From positions 1-48,038 of the forward strand of contig JAKLJG010000015.1 of assembly GCA_023151255.1 (NCBI GenBank): DNA of 48,038 bases, in the 5' to 3' direction. Below are positions 24,636-34,247 of this stretch, in pieces. Source of the stretch: Cyclobacteriaceae bacterium. Lineage in GTDB: Bacteria; Bacteroidota; Bacteroidia; Cytophagales; Cyclobacteriaceae. Within the stretch, counting starts at the first letter, position 1. Every line of letters starts with the position of its first letter. A program made the position numbers and the translations under genes. The notes beneath the pieces are model-generated. The model was given only the letters and a program-made list of their open reading frames with translations, searched no databases and was not told the DNA's origin.

Positions 24636-26146
24636 ATCATGGCCAGAATATCCTCCACATATTCACGGCTGTTTGCAAGCCTGGGCACTTTATTTTGCCC
24701 GCCCAGTTTTCCTCGCTTCTTCATCCAATTGTAAAATGTACCTGGCTCTGCGCTGTGAACTTTTGGGGCCACTAACGCCAAATCGTGCGAGCGCTTGGCA
24801 TCGTAATCGCTGTTGATTTGGCGCAGCGTTGCGTCAAGCACGCGGGTAAATTCGTAAAGATCAGCAGGTTTAACCTTAAATTCAATAATCCACTCATGCC
24901 CGCCTTTTTTGTGGGCATCCAAAAACACGGGTGCCGCAGTATAATTATCAATAATAGCCCCGGTGGCTTCGCAGGCTTTGGTGATTGCTACATCGGCATT
25001 GTCAACAATAACCTCTTCGCCAAACGCATTGATGAAGTGCTTGGTTCTGCCTGAAATTTTGATCCGGTAGGGTGAAAGTGATGTAAACTTAACCGTATCG
25101 CCAATGTTGTAACGCCACAGGCCGGCATTGGTGGTGATAACCATTGCGTAATTTTTTCCAATTTCAACATCGCGTAATGGAATAACTTTTTGTTCATTGC
25201 TTTCAGTTTCACTCATTCGAATGAACTCATAATAAATTCCATAGTCGAGCATCAGCAGCATTTCGTCTGAATTGCTTCGATCCTGAATACCGAAAAATCC
25301 TTCGCTTGCATTGTAGATCTCCCAGTACACCATGTTCGGATTTGGTATGAGGTCTTGAAACAGTTTGCGATAGGGTTTGAACGAAACGGCACCGTGAAAA
25401 AATGCCTCCAGGTTAGGCCACACTTCCATGATGTTTTTCTTTCCGGTTAATTCAACTATGCGCTGAATGAGCAGAATCGTCCAGGTGGGTACACCGGCTA
25501 TGTTGGTCACGTTTTCAACCGAAGTTTCCCGGGCCAGCTTTTCAATTTTTTCCTCCCAATTACTCATCAAGGCTGTTTCAAGCCTGGGTGTGCGGATGAA
25601 CTCAGCCCATACTGGCAGGTTTTGCATGATAACGGCTGAGACATCGCCATAGTAGGACGATGCCGTAGGATCGTTTTCGTTTACCTGGTGGCTGCCGCCT
25701 ACAGCCAGCCCCTTCCCATCAAAGATCTTTGTATTCGGATTATTGTTCACGTAAATGGATAGCATATCCTTGCCTCCCTTAAAATGACAATCCTCCAAGG
25801 CTTCGTAAGAAACGGGGATAAACTTGCTTCGTGCGTTGGTGGTACCAGAAGATTTTGAGAACCATTTAATCTCGGTAGGCCAAAGCAGGTACTGCTCTCC
25901 GCGCATCAGCCGTTCGATATAGGGGTATAGCTGTTCGTATGTATGAACCGGAACCCGTTGCCTGTACTGCTCGTCATTTTCAATGCTGGCAAAATCATAG
26001 GTTTTTCCAAACTCGGTTGACTTGCCTGCCTGTATCAGTTTTTTAAAAAGTTCTTCCTGCACTTCGTGTGGGTATTTCATAAAAAGCTCCATTTGGTGAA
26101 TGCGCTTTTTCATTACCCAGGTGAGGATTGAATTAAGCAGGCCCAT
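24626..26146 (-). CDS. GH3-family acyl-adenylating enzyme
   Basis: A 506-aa protein of the GH3 group (ANL superfamily), which in plants conjugates amino acids to auxin or jasmonate through an acyl-adenylate. Visible motifs are the phosphate-binding loop SSGTTNARSKFIPV, YNASEGFFGIQ, LWRYNIGDTVKF and the C-terminal-domain strand FINAFGEEVIVDN. The frame reaches 26326, but it overlaps lptB there; ATG 26146 (MGLLNSILTWVMKKR) has a TATATTTG promoter element just upstream and is preferred. The bacterial substrate is unknown. It is downstream of lptB in the same direction. Confidence 0.9.
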   Translation of the reverse strand: MGLLNSILTWVMKKRIHQMELFMKYPHEVQEELFKKLIQAGKSTEFGKTYDFASIENDEQYRQRVPVHTYEQLYPYIERLMRGEQYLLWPTEIKWFSKSSGTTNARSKFIPVSYEALEDCHFKGGKDMLSIYVNNNPNTKIFDGKGLAVGGSHQVNENDPTASSYYGDVSAVIMQNLPVWAEFIRTPRLETALMSNWEEKIEKLARETSVENVTNIAGVPTWTILLIQRIVELTGKKNIMEVWPNLEAFFHGAVSFKPYRKLFQDLIPNPNMVYWEIYNASEGFFGIQDRSNSDEMLLMLDYGIYYEFIRMSETESNEQKVIPLRDVEIGKNYAMVITTNAGLWRYNIGDTVKFTSLSPYRIKISGRTKHFINAFGEEVIVDNADVAITKACEATGAIIDNYTAAPVFLDAHKKGGHEWIIEFKVKPADLYEFTRVLDATLRQINSDYDAKRSHDLALVAPKVHSAEPGTFYNWMKKRGKLGGQNKVPRLANSREYVEDILAMIQA

Positions 26147-26163
26147 AGGTTTAGGATGAACCC

Positions 26164-26171
26164 CAAATATA
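26164..26171 (-). promoter_or_regulatory. -7 promoter element for the GH3 gene
   Basis: TATATTTG on the minus strand matches TAnnTTTG exactly and lies 17 nt before the start codon at 26146. No clear -33 TTG was seen, so the call is moderate. Confidence 0.4.
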
Positions 26172-26198
26172 AAGAAAGCGGAATTGGTTAGGGAGTAC

Positions 26199-26951
26199 CT
26201 ACTGGTTATCGGGCAGAGTAACCTTGGCCCTGCGCAGTTCAAAGTTTTGCCCAAGGTACACTTTGCGGACCTGCGGATCGTTTGCCAAATCATGGGCAGT
26301 ACCTGATTTAAACAACTTACCGTCAACCATCAGGTACGCCCTGTCGGTTATAGAAAGCGTTTCATCCACGTTGTGATCGGTAATAAGAATGCCGATGTTT
26401 TTGTTTTTTAGTTTTGCTACAATCGACTGAATTTCTTCAACGGCAATCGGGTCAACTCCGGCAAAGGGTTCATCCAGTAATACAAATTTTGGATCAACAG
26501 CCAGTGCACGGGCAATTTCGGTACGCCTGCGTTCACCGCCCGAAAGTGACATGCCCAGGCTTTTGCGCACTTTGTGTAAACTGAATTCATTAATCAGTTC
26601 ATCTACTTTTTCTTTTTGCTGCTGCCGGGTTGTATTGCGCATTTCGAGTACGGCCATAATATTTTCTTCCACCGTTAGTTTCCTGAAAACGGAAGCTTCC
26701 TGGGCAAGGTAGCCAATGCCTTTACGGGCACGCTGGTACATAGGAAGAGGTGTGATCTCTTCCGAGTCGAGAAAGATTTTTCCTTCATTGGGTTTTATCA
26801 GGCCCACAATCATATAGAAGGAAGTTGTTTTACCGGCACCATTGGGGCCCAGTAACCCAACAATTTCGCCTTGAGCAACCTCAACGGAAACATGATCAAC
26901 CACGGTGCGGGTTTTATACTTTTTAACAAGGTTCTCTGCTCGTAATACCAT
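26199..26951 (-). CDS. lptB: LptB-like ABC transporter ATPase (LPS transport)
   Basis: A 250-aa ABC ATPase. Walker A is GPNGAGKTT (residues 35-43), the Q-loop region [28 protein letters not shown] is close to LptB, the signature is LSGGERRR, Walker B is [11 protein letters not shown], and the H-loop is ITDHNVDE. Starting at ATG 26951 gives the family beginning [13 protein letters not shown]; a TTG at 26960 adds only three residues. LptB energises LPS extraction from the inner membrane with LptFG, which are not in this window. It starts 5 nt after the recJ stop, so it is cotranscribed with recJ. Confidence 0.93.
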   Translation of the reverse strand: MVLRAENLVKKYKTRTVVDHVSVEVAQGEIVGLLGPNGAGKTTSFYMIVGLIKPNEGKIFLDSEEITPLPMYQRARKGIGYLAQEASVFRKLTVEENIMAVLEMRNTTRQQQKEKVDELINEFSLHKVRKSLGMSLSGGERRRTEIARALAVDPKFVLLDEPFAGVDPIAVEEIQSIVAKLKNKNIGILITDHNVDETLSITDRAYLMVDGKLFKSGTAHDLANDPQVRKVYLGQNFELRRAKVTLPDNQ

Positions 26952-26956
26952 AGTAA

Positions 26957-28660
26957 TCAATCAAATTTAACGTCCTTTATCCGCAACTGGATGCTGGCGT
27001 TTCCATTATATATATTCTCTTCAACGGTAAAAGCCATGTTGAATCTTTCGCCTGTTGCCAGCCGGTTATAATGGTCGGCCAAATCAAATGCAACAGCCTG
27101 CAGGATGTTGTCGTTGCCATCCTGCTTTGCCAGGAATCGCAGGTGCCGATCCTTATAATTTGTCAGCGCGTTGAACACAAACACATTTCGTGCCTCAAAT
27201 ACAGGCTTGTGGTTACCCGGTCCGAATGGTGCCATTTGTTTTAAGATGTTCAAGAAGCGCGGAGTAATCGCATCAAACTTAACAGGAACATCAATTTCAA
27301 TAATTGGTGATAACTGGTCATTTGTAATCTGGCTGCTAACCACTTCCTCAAAACGTTGCCGGAACGCTTCAAGGTTTTGTTTTTCCAGGGTAAGGCCGGC
27401 TGCGTATTTATGGCCTCCGAATTTTTCAAGCAGATCGCTGCACTGTTCAATAGCCCGGTATAAATCAAATCCATTCACGCTGCGGGCTGACCCGGTTATT
27501 TTGCCATTCGATTCAGTAAGGATAACTGTTGGCCGGTAGAATTTTTCGATGCAACGTGCAGCCACGATACCGATAACACCTTTGTGCCAGGATTCTTTAA
27601 ACAATACAGTTGAATACCCAGTACGATAGGTTTCATTTTCTTCAATCATCGCCAGTGCCTCTTCGGTAATGCTTAAATCAAATTCTCTGCGCAAATCATT
27701 TTTACTGTCAACATATTGAGCGCGTTCAGCAGCCTGGGCATCGGTTTTGGCAATAAGTAGTTCAACAGCTGCACTGGCGTGCGCCACGCGGCCTGCTGCA
27801 TTGATACGCGGCCCCAGTGTAAATACAATTGAAGAGACGTCAAGTTCGTGCTTTGGCGAGGATACCTCTTTCAGGGCTTTTAGTCCCGGCAACGGGTTTT
27901 CATTTAGCTTCTTTATTCCGTAATAAGAGAGAATGCGGTTTTCTCCTGTAATCGGCACAATGTCGGAGGCGATACTAACAGCCACCAGATCCAGGTATTG
28001 GAACACTTTTTTTTCATCACCATATCGCCTGGCAAAGGCCTGAATAAGCTTAAAGCCTAATCCGCAACCGCTAAGTTCCTTGAAGGGGTAGTTACAATCG
28101 TTACGCTTGGGGTCGAGTACAGCTATTGCATGAGGAATGTTTTCATCCGGCAGGTGGTGATCGCAGATAATAAAATCAATACCCCTGTTATTAGCCAACA
28201 ACACCATGTCCTCCGCTTTGATGCCGCAATCCAGGGCAATAATCAGTGTAAAATTGTTTTCACCGGCATATTCAACTCCTGCCCTGGAGATACCATATCC
28301 TTCTTTGTTGCGATCAGGAATGTAGATTTCGCAGCGCGTATAAAATTCACTCAAGTAGTTATATACCAGCGCCACTGCGGTGGTGCCATCCACATCGTAG
28401 TCACCATAGATTAGGATTTTTTCATTGGCATCAATGGCTTTTCTCAGGCGACCAACAGCCTGATCCATATCGCGCATTAAAAACGGATCGGGCAGGGCTT
28501 CAAGGGAAGGTCGAAAAAAATCTTTTGCCTCCTGCACCGTGCTGATGCCCCGCTGCAATAAAATGGTTGTGAGGTAGGGATTAAGATTTAAGGCCCTGCC
28601 AAGGGACTGAATATCGGCTTGCGAAGGGATTTGTTTGTATTGCCAGCGTTTCTCTACCAT
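26957..28660 (-). CDS. recJ: Single-stranded-DNA-specific 5'-3' exonuclease RecJ
   Basis: A 567-aa DHH-family nuclease. The metal motifs are [11 protein letters not shown] (residues ~85-95) and CDHHLPDE with DHH at 167-169, plus IALDCGIK between them. The DHHA1 domain lies near [27 protein letters not shown], and a C-terminal OB-fold domain follows ([18 protein letters not shown] onwards). It acts in DNA repair and recombination (RecF pathway, mismatch repair). Length is typical. The upstream collagen-like gene stops with TAA abutting this ATG, and lptB follows, giving a three-gene operon. Confidence 0.95.
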   Translation of the reverse strand: MVEKRWQYKQIPSQADIQSLGRALNLNPYLTTILLQRGISTVQEAKDFFRPSLEALPDPFLMRDMDQAVGRLRKAIDANEKILIYGDYDVDGTTAVALVYNYLSEFYTRCEIYIPDRNKEGYGISRAGVEYAGENNFTLIIALDCGIKAEDMVLLANNRGIDFIICDHHLPDENIPHAIAVLDPKRNDCNYPFKELSGCGLGFKLIQAFARRYGDEKKVFQYLDLVAVSIASDIVPITGENRILSYYGIKKLNENPLPGLKALKEVSSPKHELDVSSIVFTLGPRINAAGRVAHASAAVELLIAKTDAQAAERAQYVDSKNDLRREFDLSITEEALAMIEENETYRTGYSTVLFKESWHKGVIGIVAARCIEKFYRPTVILTESNGKITGSARSVNGFDLYRAIEQCSDLLEKFGGHKYAAGLTLEKQNLEAFRQRFEEVVSSQITNDQLSPIIEIDVPVKFDAITPRFLNILKQMAPFGPGNHKPVFEARNVFVFNALTNYKDRHLRFLAKQDGNDNILQAVAFDLADHYNRLATGERFNMAFTVEENIYNGNASIQLRIKDVKFD

Positions 28661-29449
28661 TTAATTGGTTTGAAATGTTACGGTACCGTCTTTTCCACGC
28701 ACTCCGCTTGTGCCCTCCATACCGGGCAGGCCGTCTTTTCCGTTCCTGCGTGATGGCCCCAACCCCGCTGAACCCGGATTACCACGCTTACCAACCAAGC
28801 CAGGTACGCCTCCATAATTTTTAATAATGAGTTTAGAACCGACCCACTCTTTAATTGTAAGTGCCTGAGGGGACTGAATGAGTAGATTGCCGCCATTGCC
28901 CCCATCACCACCCCGGCCGCCATTACCACCATTGCCTCCGTTGCCTCCGTTGCAGTGAACTGTTCCTGGACTGCCATCTCCGCCCGCACCACCATTACCC
29001 CCGTTACCGCCCCGGCCTCCGGTAAGGATGATGCTGAGTTGGCCATTGATGATTAGTTTATCAAAATATAAATACAGGTTAGTTCCATTAACACCGGTAA
29101 GTCCCGGGGTGCCCATTGTTCCGTCTGTTGCATTCTTGCAAGGACCGGAAGCAACTGTTCCTGGTCTTCCATTTCGCCCGTTGGCACCGTTGGCTCCATT
29201 ACCCATAATGCTGGTGGCCCTGCCGGCAATGATAACTTTTGAACGTATATAATTTTCAGCCCGCAACGGATTAAGCATAATCGTGGAAGAATCCATCAGG
29301 ATGAGCGTATCGGCTACGATGATATCGGATTGTGAATCGATTTTGAATACTTCGCGTGGCCGGATAACTAGTTTTTCTGATCGTATCTGTCCAAATGCTG
29401 CGCAAGGCCACCAAATACACACCAGCACCGCAATCATCCGCGTTTTCAT
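28661..29449 (-). CDS. Exported collagen-like Gly-rich protein
   Basis: A 262-aa protein with a signal peptide (MKTRMIAVLVCIWWPCAAFGQ). About residues 30-80 are beta-rich (EVFKIDSQSDIIVADTLILMDSS). From ~85 the chain has Gly-x-y repeats: GANGANGRNGRPG, then a dense Gly-Gly-Asn block near residues 140-190 (GGNGGNGGAGGDG), then more mixed repeats to the end (GLVGKRGNPGSAGLG). Collagen-like bacterial proteins form surface or extracellular fibres; the strand-rich N-terminal part may be the folded head. The stop codon abuts recJ. Its expression with recJ/lptB is curious and not explained. Confidence 0.8.
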   Translation of the reverse strand: MKTRMIAVLVCIWWPCAAFGQIRSEKLVIRPREVFKIDSQSDIIVADTLILMDSSTIMLNPLRAENYIRSKVIIAGRATSIMGNGANGANGRNGRPGTVASGPCKNATDGTMGTPGLTGVNGTNLYLYFDKLIINGQLSIILTGGRGGNGGNGGAGGDGSPGTVHCNGGNGGNGGNGGRGGDGGNGGNLLIQSPQALTIKEWVGSKLIIKNYGGVPGLVGKRGNPGSAGLGPSRRNGKDGLPGMEGTSGVRGKDGTVTFQTN

Positions 29450-29480
29450 TTAGCAAACCTGCACAATAACCGGCATTCTT

Positions 29481-29515
29481 AAAAATAAAAAAGCAGCACC
29501 AACCGGTGCTGCTTT
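29481..29515 (-). terminator. Rho-independent terminator of the SPOR-like gene
   Basis: On the minus strand, an 11-bp perfect stem (AAAGCAGCACC / GGTGCTGCTTT) with a 4-nt loop, followed by a U-rich run (forward A-run 29481-29489). It lies 20 nt after the stop at 29536. Confidence 0.85.
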
Positions 29516-29535
29516 GCTGTGTTGACAAGTATTGA

Positions 29536-30168
29536 CTATTCCGTGCCTTGCTTCTTTTCAGCGGTTACGTTTTCAAGCACTTCTTTAATTTCGGTACGCT
29601 GGCCGTCTTTGTAAGGCACAATCCAGGCATCTTTAACGCCCATTTCGCGCATGTATTTTTTAAACTGATCGGCTTCCCAGTAATCGCGGAAGATGCCGAT
29701 AGTTACGCGTTGTGGTTCATTTTCGCGCACTTCGCCTCCAAAATTCGGATTGTTATCGAAGTATTTTGACAAATCTTTGTTCTTAAAAGCACCCACCTGC
29801 ACCTTAAATACCACACCTTTCGAAAAATCCATTGGGTTGATAACCGGAGATTCTTTCAACTGGGCAAGTTCAGCACGGGCAGCGGTTAATTGGCCACGCA
29901 TCTGCGACAACTGGTCTTCCAGTTCAGCAATACGGGCATCTTTGTTGCTCATGGCGCTTTGCATTTCTGAAATTCTTCGGTTTAATGCCGCAACCTGGTT
30001 ATCGGCATTTTGTTTATCTTCCGTTAACTGCTTCAGGTTAGCGGGTTGCTTAGCGTATTCCTTGGCTTTTTTCTTCCACTCTTTCTTTTCCTGCTTGGAA
30101 AGCTGGGCGAAAGTTGGTGTGCCCGCAAAAAGTAAAGCCAGACAGAAAAGTAATGTTAATTTTTTCAT
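29536..30168 (-). CDS. Exported coiled-coil protein with SPOR-like C-terminal domain
   Basis: A 210-aa exported protein. The signal peptide is MKKLTLLFCLALLFAGTPTFAQ, and then a Lys-rich helix (KEWKKKAKEYAKQP) leads into a coiled coil with the heptad-like MQSAMSNKDARIAELEDQLS and QLTAARAELAQLK (residues ~60-115). The last ~75 residues resemble a SPOR domain: KVQVGAFKNKDLSKYF, QRVTIGIFRDYWEADQFKK, and AWIVPYKDGQR. SPOR domains bind denuded glycan strands of peptidoglycan at division sites. The frame runs to 30261, but ATG 30168 is the obvious signal-peptide start. A strong terminator follows. Confidence 0.8.
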   Translation of the reverse strand: MKKLTLLFCLALLFAGTPTFAQLSKQEKKEWKKKAKEYAKQPANLKQLTEDKQNADNQVAALNRRISEMQSAMSNKDARIAELEDQLSQMRGQLTAARAELAQLKESPVINPMDFSKGVVFKVQVGAFKNKDLSKYFDNNPNFGGEVRENEPQRVTIGIFRDYWEADQFKKYMREMGVKDAWIVPYKDGQRTEIKEVLENVTAEKKQGTE

Positions 30169-30224
30169 TGTCAGGAGTTTAAAAAGTTTATTAAAAGTAC
30201 GAAATATTTTCAATTTCCTATGTT

Positions 30225-31619
30225 TCAGAGGTTTCCCACCATTTTTTCTGGCCGCACCCACTGGTCGAACTGTTCGGATGTAACCAACCCCAGTTCAATG
30301 GCTGCTTCCCGCAGGGTTTTATTTTCTTTATGGGCCTTCTTGGCAATTTTGGCTGCGTTTTCATAGCCAATGTGTGGATTGAGTGCGGTAACCAGCATCA
30401 ACGAGTTTTCCATGTGTCTTTTGATGATGGCATGATTTGGTTCAATGCCTTCAGCACATTTAGCGTTAAATGATACGCACGCATCACCAATGAGTCGTGC
30501 CGACTGCAGCACATTGGCTGCGATTACGGGCTTAAAAACATTCAGCTCAAAATGCCCGGTGGCTCCACCCACCGACACCGCTACATCATTGCCGATGACC
30601 TGGGCACACACCATGGTTAAGGCTTCGGGCTGTGTGGGGTTTACCTTGCCCGGCATGATTGATGAACCGGGCTCATTATCGGGAATGATGATTTCGCCAA
30701 TGCCTGAGCGCGGGCCGGAACTTAGCATGCGGATGTCGTTGGCAATTTTCATTAGCGCAACGGCAGCCCGTTTTAATGCCCCCGACAACTCAACCATGGC
30801 ATCGTGCGCGGCCAGTGCTTCGAATTTATTGGGTGCCGTTACAAAAGGATAACCGGTTAGTTCGGCAATTTTCTTTGCTACCAGCACATCGTATCCTTTG
30901 GGTGCATTGAGGCCAGTGCCCACGGCTGTACCACCCAGCGCTAGTTCCCTTACCATTTCCAGCGCATTCTTAATGGCCCTGCAACTGTTTTCTAGTTGTT
31001 GCACATATCCGGAAAACTCCTGGCCAAGTGTTAGTGGTGTAGCATCCATAAAGTGGGTACGACCAGTTTTAACAATGGTGTTGTATTCTTTTGATTTCCG
31101 GGCCAATGTTTCTTTTAGTTTCTGAATGCCCGGCAGCGTTACCTCAACAACCAGTTTGTACGCGGCAATGTGCATGGCTGTGGGAAACGTGTCGTTCGAG
31201 GACTGGGATTTGTTTACGTCATCGTTGGGATGAAGCACTTTCTTTTCATCGGTTAGCCTTCCTCCGCTGAGAACATGTGCCCGGTAGGCAATGACCTCGT
31301 TTACGTTCATGTTGCTTTGTGTGCCCGAACCAGTTTGCCAGATAACCAATGGAAACTCGCCATCCAGTTTACCAGCCAATATCTCATCACAAACTTTTCC
31401 AATCAAATCCCTCTTCTCAGCCGGCAACACGCCCAGTTCATGGTTGGCCATGGCGGCTGCCTTTTTCAGGTAAGCAAAAGCATAGATAATTTCTTTGGGC
31501 ATGCTGCCTTCATGACCGATTTTAAAATTGTTACGCGAGCGTTCAGTTTGTGCGCCCCAGTATTTATCGGCCGGCACCTGTACCTCGCCCATGGTGTCCT
31601 TTTCAATGCGGTAGTTCAT
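30225..31619 (-). CDS. fumC: Fumarate hydratase, class II
   Basis: A 464-aa enzyme of the fumarase/aspartase superfamily. The signature [16 protein letters not shown] is present (about residues 317-333), with [14 protein letters not shown] (near 138-150), [20 protein letters not shown] and the N-terminal [21 protein letters not shown]. Residues and length match FumC rather than aspartase or argininosuccinate lyase. It hydrates fumarate to malate in the citric acid cycle and needs no Fe-S cluster. It is transcribed alone or with the SPOR-like gene 56 nt downstream; a -7 promoter element lies upstream. Confidence 0.95.
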   Translation of the reverse strand: MNYRIEKDTMGEVQVPADKYWGAQTERSRNNFKIGHEGSMPKEIIYAFAYLKKAAAMANHELGVLPAEKRDLIGKVCDEILAGKLDGEFPLVIWQTGSGTQSNMNVNEVIAYRAHVLSGGRLTDEKKVLHPNDDVNKSQSSNDTFPTAMHIAAYKLVVEVTLPGIQKLKETLARKSKEYNTIVKTGRTHFMDATPLTLGQEFSGYVQQLENSCRAIKNALEMVRELALGGTAVGTGLNAPKGYDVLVAKKIAELTGYPFVTAPNKFEALAAHDAMVELSGALKRAAVALMKIANDIRMLSSGPRSGIGEIIIPDNEPGSSIMPGKVNPTQPEALTMVCAQVIGNDVAVSVGGATGHFELNVFKPVIAANVLQSARLIGDACVSFNAKCAEGIEPNHAIIKRHMENSLMLVTALNPHIGYENAAKIAKKAHKENKTLREAAIELGLVTSEQFDQWVRPEKMVGNL

Positions 31620-31638
31620 TTTATACAGCAGTTTTTGT

Positions 31639-31646
31639 CAAAGGTA
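31639..31646 (-). promoter_or_regulatory. -7 promoter element for fumC
   Basis: TACCTTTG on the minus strand matches TAnnTTTG exactly and is 19 nt before the start codon at 31619. A TTG sits 15 nt further upstream, slightly close for a -33 site. Confidence 0.45.
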
Positions 31647-31654
31647 GGAAAACG

Positions 31655-31688
31655 TCAAAAACAAAAATGCCGGATCTGACCCGGCATT
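31655..31688 (-). terminator. Rho-independent terminator of the PorE-like gene
   Basis: On the minus strand, an 8-bp perfect stem (AATGCCGG / CCGGCATT, 7-nt loop) is followed by a T-rich run. It begins 4 nt after the stop at 31693. Confidence 0.8.
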
Positions 31689-31692
31689 CAAC

Positions 31693-33684
31693 TTAATATC
31701 CGTCTTTTTTCCGGAAATATTTGTCCTCATCAAATTCATCTTCAAGCGACTTGGGGATGACACCTATCTCAAGAATTTTAAATTCTGTTCTGCGGTTTTT
31801 CTGACGACCGGCCGGGTTATCAGTGCCATCCGGATTGGTGTTGCGGGCAATCGGCCGCGATTCTCCGTAACCCTTTGCCACGAGGCGGTCGTTGGCAATA
31901 CCCCGCTTTACCAGGTAGTTCACAGCCGACTCGGCACGTTTCTGCGACAGCCACATGTTGTATTCTTCGGTGTCAACACTATCAGTATGTGAACTTAACT
32001 CGATCTTAATCTCCGGGTTATCCACCAACAATTGCACGAGTTTGTCCAACTCGCGTGCGGCATCCGGCCGGATATCAAATTTGTTGAAATCGTAATAGAT
32101 GTTTTCGAGCACAAAAATTTTATTAATCTCAATCTTATCGAGCACCACAATAGTATCGAATGTGATGTTGGTAATCAATTCGGTTAGTGTTTTCGGATCA
32201 ACCGACTTTCCTTTTGTGGTGTATTCCTGACGCTTTACCAGGTAGCCTTCGGTTTCGCCCACCAGGTTGTAATCTTCATTATCATAAACGCGGAACAAAA
32301 ACTTGCCGTCATTGCCGGTAACATAATCCTGCATCAAATCACCTTTTGCATCAAGCAGGCTTACTTTGGTGTTTGGAAGAATCTGGAGTTTGCCTTCCTT
32401 ATCGGGTGTGTAGGTTACTCCGGCCAGGTAATAATTGATTACCCGCAAGTCTGGATCTTCATTAACGAAGGTGTAAATATCATCATCGCCTTTACCGCCT
32501 TCACGGTTGGAGGTGAAGAAGCCGCGATCAGGACGGAACAGGAATATCCCAAAATCATCGCCTGTTGAGTTGACCGGCTCACCCAGGTTTTCTACGGTTG
32601 TAACACCTGCTGATCGTTTTACCACAAAAAGGTCAAGACCTCCATAGCCCGGGTGACCGTCCGAAGCCAGGTACAGTTTACCATCATCGGCCACATAGGG
32701 AAACATTTCATTACCGGGCGTATTGATTTCGGGGCCGAGGTTGCGCACCCGCGAAAATCGACCGCGTGAATCAATTTGTGCGGCATACAAATCCGTGCCG
32801 CCATAACCGCCTTTTCGGTTCGAAGCAAAGTACAAGGTGCGCCCATCCGGACTGAAGGCCGGAGTGGAGTCCCAGAATTCCGGGGTGTTAACACCTCCGG
32901 TAATCACCTGCGGCTCCGACCAAACACCATTTCTAAAACGCGAAATGTAGAGGTCGACATCTTCTGCTCCTTTTTTCTTCCCGGTATTGCCTTTGGCAAA
33001 TACCATGGTGCGGCCATCGGGAGTAAAGGCTATGCATCCATCATTTACATTTTCAGTGTTGATCCCTGCAGGCAAGGGTGCCAAAGTGGACACATCCACA
33101 TTGGCCCCGCGACTGGCCACTTTATACAAGTTGGTGAATGGCGTTCCGGTAGCTGCGTAAAGTTTTCCGTTACCGCGCGATGAGGTGAAGTAAAGCTCAT
33201 TGTTTAAGTACACCGGATTGTATTCACTGTGTTGCGTGTTTAATGCCTCCAGGTTCTTTATCCGGTAATAGTTGGGTTTCTCGCGTAATTTTTCCAGATA
33301 GCCCAAACCGTTTAATTCAATATTTGCCCTGTCTTTAAGTTTTTCATTTGACGTACGGGCTATCAATTCTTCGAGTTGCTTGCGGGCATCATTGTATTTT
33401 GAGTTAGCCTTAAGCGCCTGTGCGTAATAAAATTGGACGGAGTCTTTATCAATTCCACGACCGCCTGCCTTGGCATAATACGGTTCGGCCTCCTTTAACC
33501 GATTGGAGAGCCTGTAAGCCTCAGCAATGAAGTAGTTTGCCTTTCCCTGATCTTTCGGCTTTGCCGATTGAAGTGTGTTGATGGTGTATTGATACTCTCC
33601 ACGCTGAAAAGATTTAATGGCTTTCTTTTCAGGGCTGCAGGAGGCCACCAGGCCGGCAATACTTAGAAGAATAAAAAACCGCAT
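31693..33684 (-). CDS. PorE-like OmpA-family lipoprotein (TPR, PD40 propeller, carboxypeptidase-regulatory-like, OmpA)
   Basis: A 663-aa lipoprotein with lipobox VASC (Cys16 from ATG 33684; the longer frame begins at a TTG). Domain order: TPR-like helices (~20-130, NYFIAEAYRLSNRLKEAEPYY), a PD40/WD40-like propeller (~150-390, GCIAFTPDGRTMVFAKG, STPAFSPDGRTLYFASNR), a carboxypeptidase-regulatory-like sandwich (~410-490) and a C-terminal OmpA domain (~530-640, IYYDFNKFDIRPDAARELDK, SSHTDSVDTEEYN, KGYGESRPI). This is the domain order of PorE, a peptidoglycan-linked type 9 secretion component. Several paralogs exist in Bacteroidota, so orthology is not certain. Confidence 0.85.
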   Translation of the reverse strand: MRFFILLSIAGLVASCSPEKKAIKSFQRGEYQYTINTLQSAKPKDQGKANYFIAEAYRLSNRLKEAEPYYAKAGGRGIDKDSVQFYYAQALKANSKYNDARKQLEELIARTSNEKLKDRANIELNGLGYLEKLREKPNYYRIKNLEALNTQHSEYNPVYLNNELYFTSSRGNGKLYAATGTPFTNLYKVASRGANVDVSTLAPLPAGINTENVNDGCIAFTPDGRTMVFAKGNTGKKKGAEDVDLYISRFRNGVWSEPQVITGGVNTPEFWDSTPAFSPDGRTLYFASNRKGGYGGTDLYAAQIDSRGRFSRVRNLGPEINTPGNEMFPYVADDGKLYLASDGHPGYGGLDLFVVKRSAGVTTVENLGEPVNSTGDDFGIFLFRPDRGFFTSNREGGKGDDDIYTFVNEDPDLRVINYYLAGVTYTPDKEGKLQILPNTKVSLLDAKGDLMQDYVTGNDGKFLFRVYDNEDYNLVGETEGYLVKRQEYTTKGKSVDPKTLTELITNITFDTIVVLDKIEINKIFVLENIYYDFNKFDIRPDAARELDKLVQLLVDNPEIKIELSSHTDSVDTEEYNMWLSQKRAESAVNYLVKRGIANDRLVAKGYGESRPIARNTNPDGTDNPAGRQKNRRTEFKILEIGVIPKSLEDEFDEDKYFRKKDGY

Positions 33685-33734
33685 CTGTTCCAATCAATCA
33701 CTAAAACTACAAAAGAAACCGGTTTTTACTGACA

Positions 33735-34232
33735 TCAGGCCGGCACCCGGTTCAGGTATTTTTTAAGCCACGTTTTACCGGCAGGCATAATAAACCGGGC
33801 TCTAAAATCGGCCATTGTGTTTACGGTTATATCAAAGACCAACGTATCGGCATTCCATTTATTTTCTGCCAGTAAAGATTGAAGTTCTTTAACCGGAACA
33901 GTGTAAGGGGTTTCGTTCTGTAAAAACGTTATTACCATCCTGTTAAAAAGCCCTAAAGAAAAAAACTCATCTAATTGGCGGATAAGTCGGGCTGACTCAT
34001 CGATAGAGCACCCGCTGGGCGCCTGCACGCGTTCATCGGCAGCAAGCACAATAAACCGATCGTGTAAAACCTTAAACGATCCGTGCACAGGGTTGCCATG
34101 CGTGCTCCAACCTTCGATGAATGTGTGAAGCTTGCTGTTAATCGTTGCTATTTCCCTGGCATTTAATTGTCTCTCGGCCTGGTAAATCCAGAGCTTGGCG
34201 GTTTCCGGTAGTTGATCAAAAGCAATGAACAT
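33735..34232 (-). CDS. Conserved Bacteroidota protein of unknown function, Fe-S operon-linked
   Basis: A 165-aa soluble protein. I believe it belongs to a family common in Bacteroidota and often labelled ABC transporter ATPase, but no Walker motifs are present, so that label is not supported. Notable is a Cys75 in a PSGCSIDES motif followed by a helix (RLIRQLDEFFSLGLFNRM). The third gene of a minus-strand operon, it starts 15 nt after the CCG-domain gene stops. It is likely functionally linked to the electron-transfer pair, perhaps through the Cys; this is inference. Confidence 0.7.
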   Translation of the reverse strand: MFIAFDQLPETAKLWIYQAERQLNAREIATINSKLHTFIEGWSTHGNPVHGSFKVLHDRFIVLAADERVQAPSGCSIDESARLIRQLDEFFSLGLFNRMVITFLQNETPYTVPVKELQSLLAENKWNADTLVFDITVNTMADFRARFIMPAGKTWLKKYLNRVPA

Positions 34233-34247
34233 TTTCTATCCGATTTC

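Noticed and set aside
26147-26326. Longer start for the GH3-type protein
   Set aside because: The 60 extra codons run antisense to none but overlap lptB in the same strand and different frame; the family start and promoter sit at 26146.
28870-29010. Repeated trinucleotides suggesting a CRISPR or tandem array
   Set aside because: The repeats are Gly-rich codons of a collagen-like protein; there are no spacers or constant-length direct repeats.
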